Positions 63,181-64,000 of a stretch of 64,000 nt of DNA are shown here, piece after piece; the stretch's first letter is position 1, and every line of letters starts with the position of its first letter. Made by a program: the position numbers and the translations under genes. The stretch is from Winogradskyella sp. Its GTDB lineage: Bacteria; Bacteroidota; Bacteroidia; Flavobacteriales; Flavobacteriaceae. Where the stretch lies: the NCBI GenBank assembly GCA_013002225.1, contig JABDKL010000131.1:1-64000 (forward strand). Reading direction: 5' to 3'. The notes under the pieces are model-generated. The model made no database searches and was not told the DNA's origin. It was given only the letters and a program-made list of their open reading frames with translations.

Positions 63181-64000
63181 ATGTCAGCAACAGTAGATAC
63201 ACACGGTCACGACGATCACGACGTACATCATCATAAAGAAACATTTGTAACAAAATACATTTTTAGTCAAGATCATAAAATGATTGCTAAACAGTATTTA
63301 ATTACCGGTGTGCTTATTATGGGTATTATAGGGATATTTATGTCTTTAATGATACGTATGCAAATTGCTTGGCCAGAACAGGCAAATATTGTATTTGAAA
63401 CTTTTCTTGGAAAATGGGCGCCAGGTGGTGTGATGGATGCAGATATTTATTTGGCACTAGTAACAATACATGGAACTATTATGGTCTTTTTTGTACTAAC
63501 AGCCGGATTAAGTGGTACCTTCAGTAACCTTCTAATTCCTTTACAGATTGGAGCACGTGATATGGCATCCGGATTTTTAAATATGGTGTCGTATTGGTTA
63601 TTCTTTTTGTCTTGTGTAATTATGATTATGTCATTTTTTGTTGAAGCTGGACCAGCTGCAGCAGGATGGACCATATACCCTCCGTTATCGGCATTACCAA
63701 TGGCTCAAGGAGGTTCTGGTATGGGTATGACATTGTGGTTAGTGTCTATGGCCATATTTATTGCCTCATCATTACTAGGTTCGTTGAACTATATAGTTAC
63801 TGTGATTAACTTACGAACTAAGGGCATGTCTATGACAAGATTACCATTAACAATATGGGCGTTTTTTGTAACAGCTATAATCGGAGTTATATCTTTCCCT
63901 GTATTGTTATCTGCAGCTTTGCTATTAATAATGGATAGAAGTTTTGGAACGTCATTCTTTTTATCAGATATATTTATTCAAGGTGAGGTTTTACATTATC
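63181..64000 (+). CDS. coxA: Cytochrome c oxidase subunit I, partial (5' end)
   Basis: The gene starts with ATG at 63181 and runs out of the window after 273 codons. The first 20 residues are rich in histidine and aspartate (MSATVDTHGHDDHDVHHHKE). The first helices follow in YIFSQDHKMIAKQYLITGVL and LVTIHGTIMVFF, the latter with a heme-a histidine (about residue 98). Then come the TFSNLLIPLQIGARDMA and GWTIYPPLS motifs typical of subunit I. The catalytic histidines and tyrosine lie outside the window. Confidence 0.94.
   Translation, partial: MSATVDTHGHDDHDVHHHKETFVTKYIFSQDHKMIAKQYLITGVLIMGIIGIFMSLMIRMQIAWPEQANIVFETFLGKWAPGGVMDADIYLALVTIHGTIMVFFVLTAGLSGTFSNLLIPLQIGARDMASGFLNMVSYWLFFLSCVIMIMSFFVEAGPAAAGWTIYPPLSALPMAQGGSGMGMTLWLVSMAIFIASSLLGSLNYIVTVINLRTKGMSMTRLPLTIWAFFVTAIIGVISFPVLLSAALLLIMDRSFGTSFFLSDIFIQGEVLHY

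Noticed and set aside
1..64000. CRISPR array, insertion sequence, integrase, prophage or attachment site
   Set aside because: I saw no regularly spaced repeats, transposase or integrase motifs, or phage genes. The only tandem repeat is the two-copy unit at 4392-4622.

Overview
The window looks like a chromosomal segment of a marine-type member of the Flavobacteriaceae (Bacteroidota). The support is low G+C, intergenic promoters of the TTTG-N19/20-TAnnTTTG type (best before rplM, rimP and tRNA-Gln), few Shine-Dalgarno sequences, a nusA product of only 410 residues, and marker genes typical of the group: alternative complex III, DUF2723 glycosyltransferase, GH92 mannosidase, FucP-type sugar transporter and an ExbB/ExbD cluster with a four-helix membrane protein inserted. 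I see no prophage, insertion sequence, integrase or CRISPR array; most of the window is housekeeping core.

Layout. 1-4.2 kb: odhA-odhB, the E1 and E2 subunits of 2-oxoglutarate dehydrogenase. 4.2-5.8 kb: a small accessory patch with a 33-residue membrane peptide, a tandem 77-bp repeat carrying an 18-bp palindrome, a LuxR-type response regulator and a retropepsin-like protease. 5.8-7.8 kb: tatD, type I asparaginase and tRNA-Ser(GGA). 7.8-11.6 kb: exbB, a membrane protein, two exbD genes, then two envelope proteins. 11.6-17 kb (minus strand): an RND/MMPL exporter, asnS and rpoN. 17-22.8 kb (minus strand): rplM-rpsI-rpsB-tsf, pyrH-frr and an outer-membrane barrel. 22.9-28 kb (minus strand): a DUF3179 lipoprotein with a barrel partner, adenosine deaminase and a TPR-linked adenylate cyclase, followed upstream by about 0.7 kb with two decayed coding fragments. 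28.7-33.4 kb: a Sua5-type tRNA-modification enzyme, two 49-residue proteins, polA and a small secreted protein. 33.6-41 kb: an aldehyde dehydrogenase converging on a four-gene minus-strand operon (GH92 alpha-mannosidase, VOC protein, sugar transporter, glycosylasparaginase) that reads as N-glycan catabolism. 41-48 kb: a metallophosphoesterase, a thioredoxin-fold protein without its active-site cysteines, a polysaccharide deacetylase, a DUF2723 glycosyltransferase, tRNA-Gln(TTG) and a universal stress protein. 48-52.6 kb: rimP-nusA-infB with a terminator-like hairpin in the leader. 53.2-64 kb: the quinol:cytochrome c oxidoreductase operon actABCDEF running into coxB and a coxA that leaves the window.

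How the genes work together. The TCA-cycle E1/E2 genes supply reductant, and the ACIII-cytochrome oxidase operon passes electrons from menaquinol to oxygen. The ribosomal, tsf, frr, rimP, nusA, infB, asnS and Sua5 genes serve translation. GH92, transporter and glycosylasparaginase would trim mannose from N-glycans, import released sugar and cut the GlcNAc-Asn bond. The most interesting unexplained signals are the palindrome-bearing tandem repeat (4392-4622), the attenuator-like hairpin before rimP, the cysteine-less thioredoxin, the helix-hairpin-helix tail on ActC, and the decayed fragments at 28060-28551. I did not find convincing evidence of an entirely new system here; these are modest leads.
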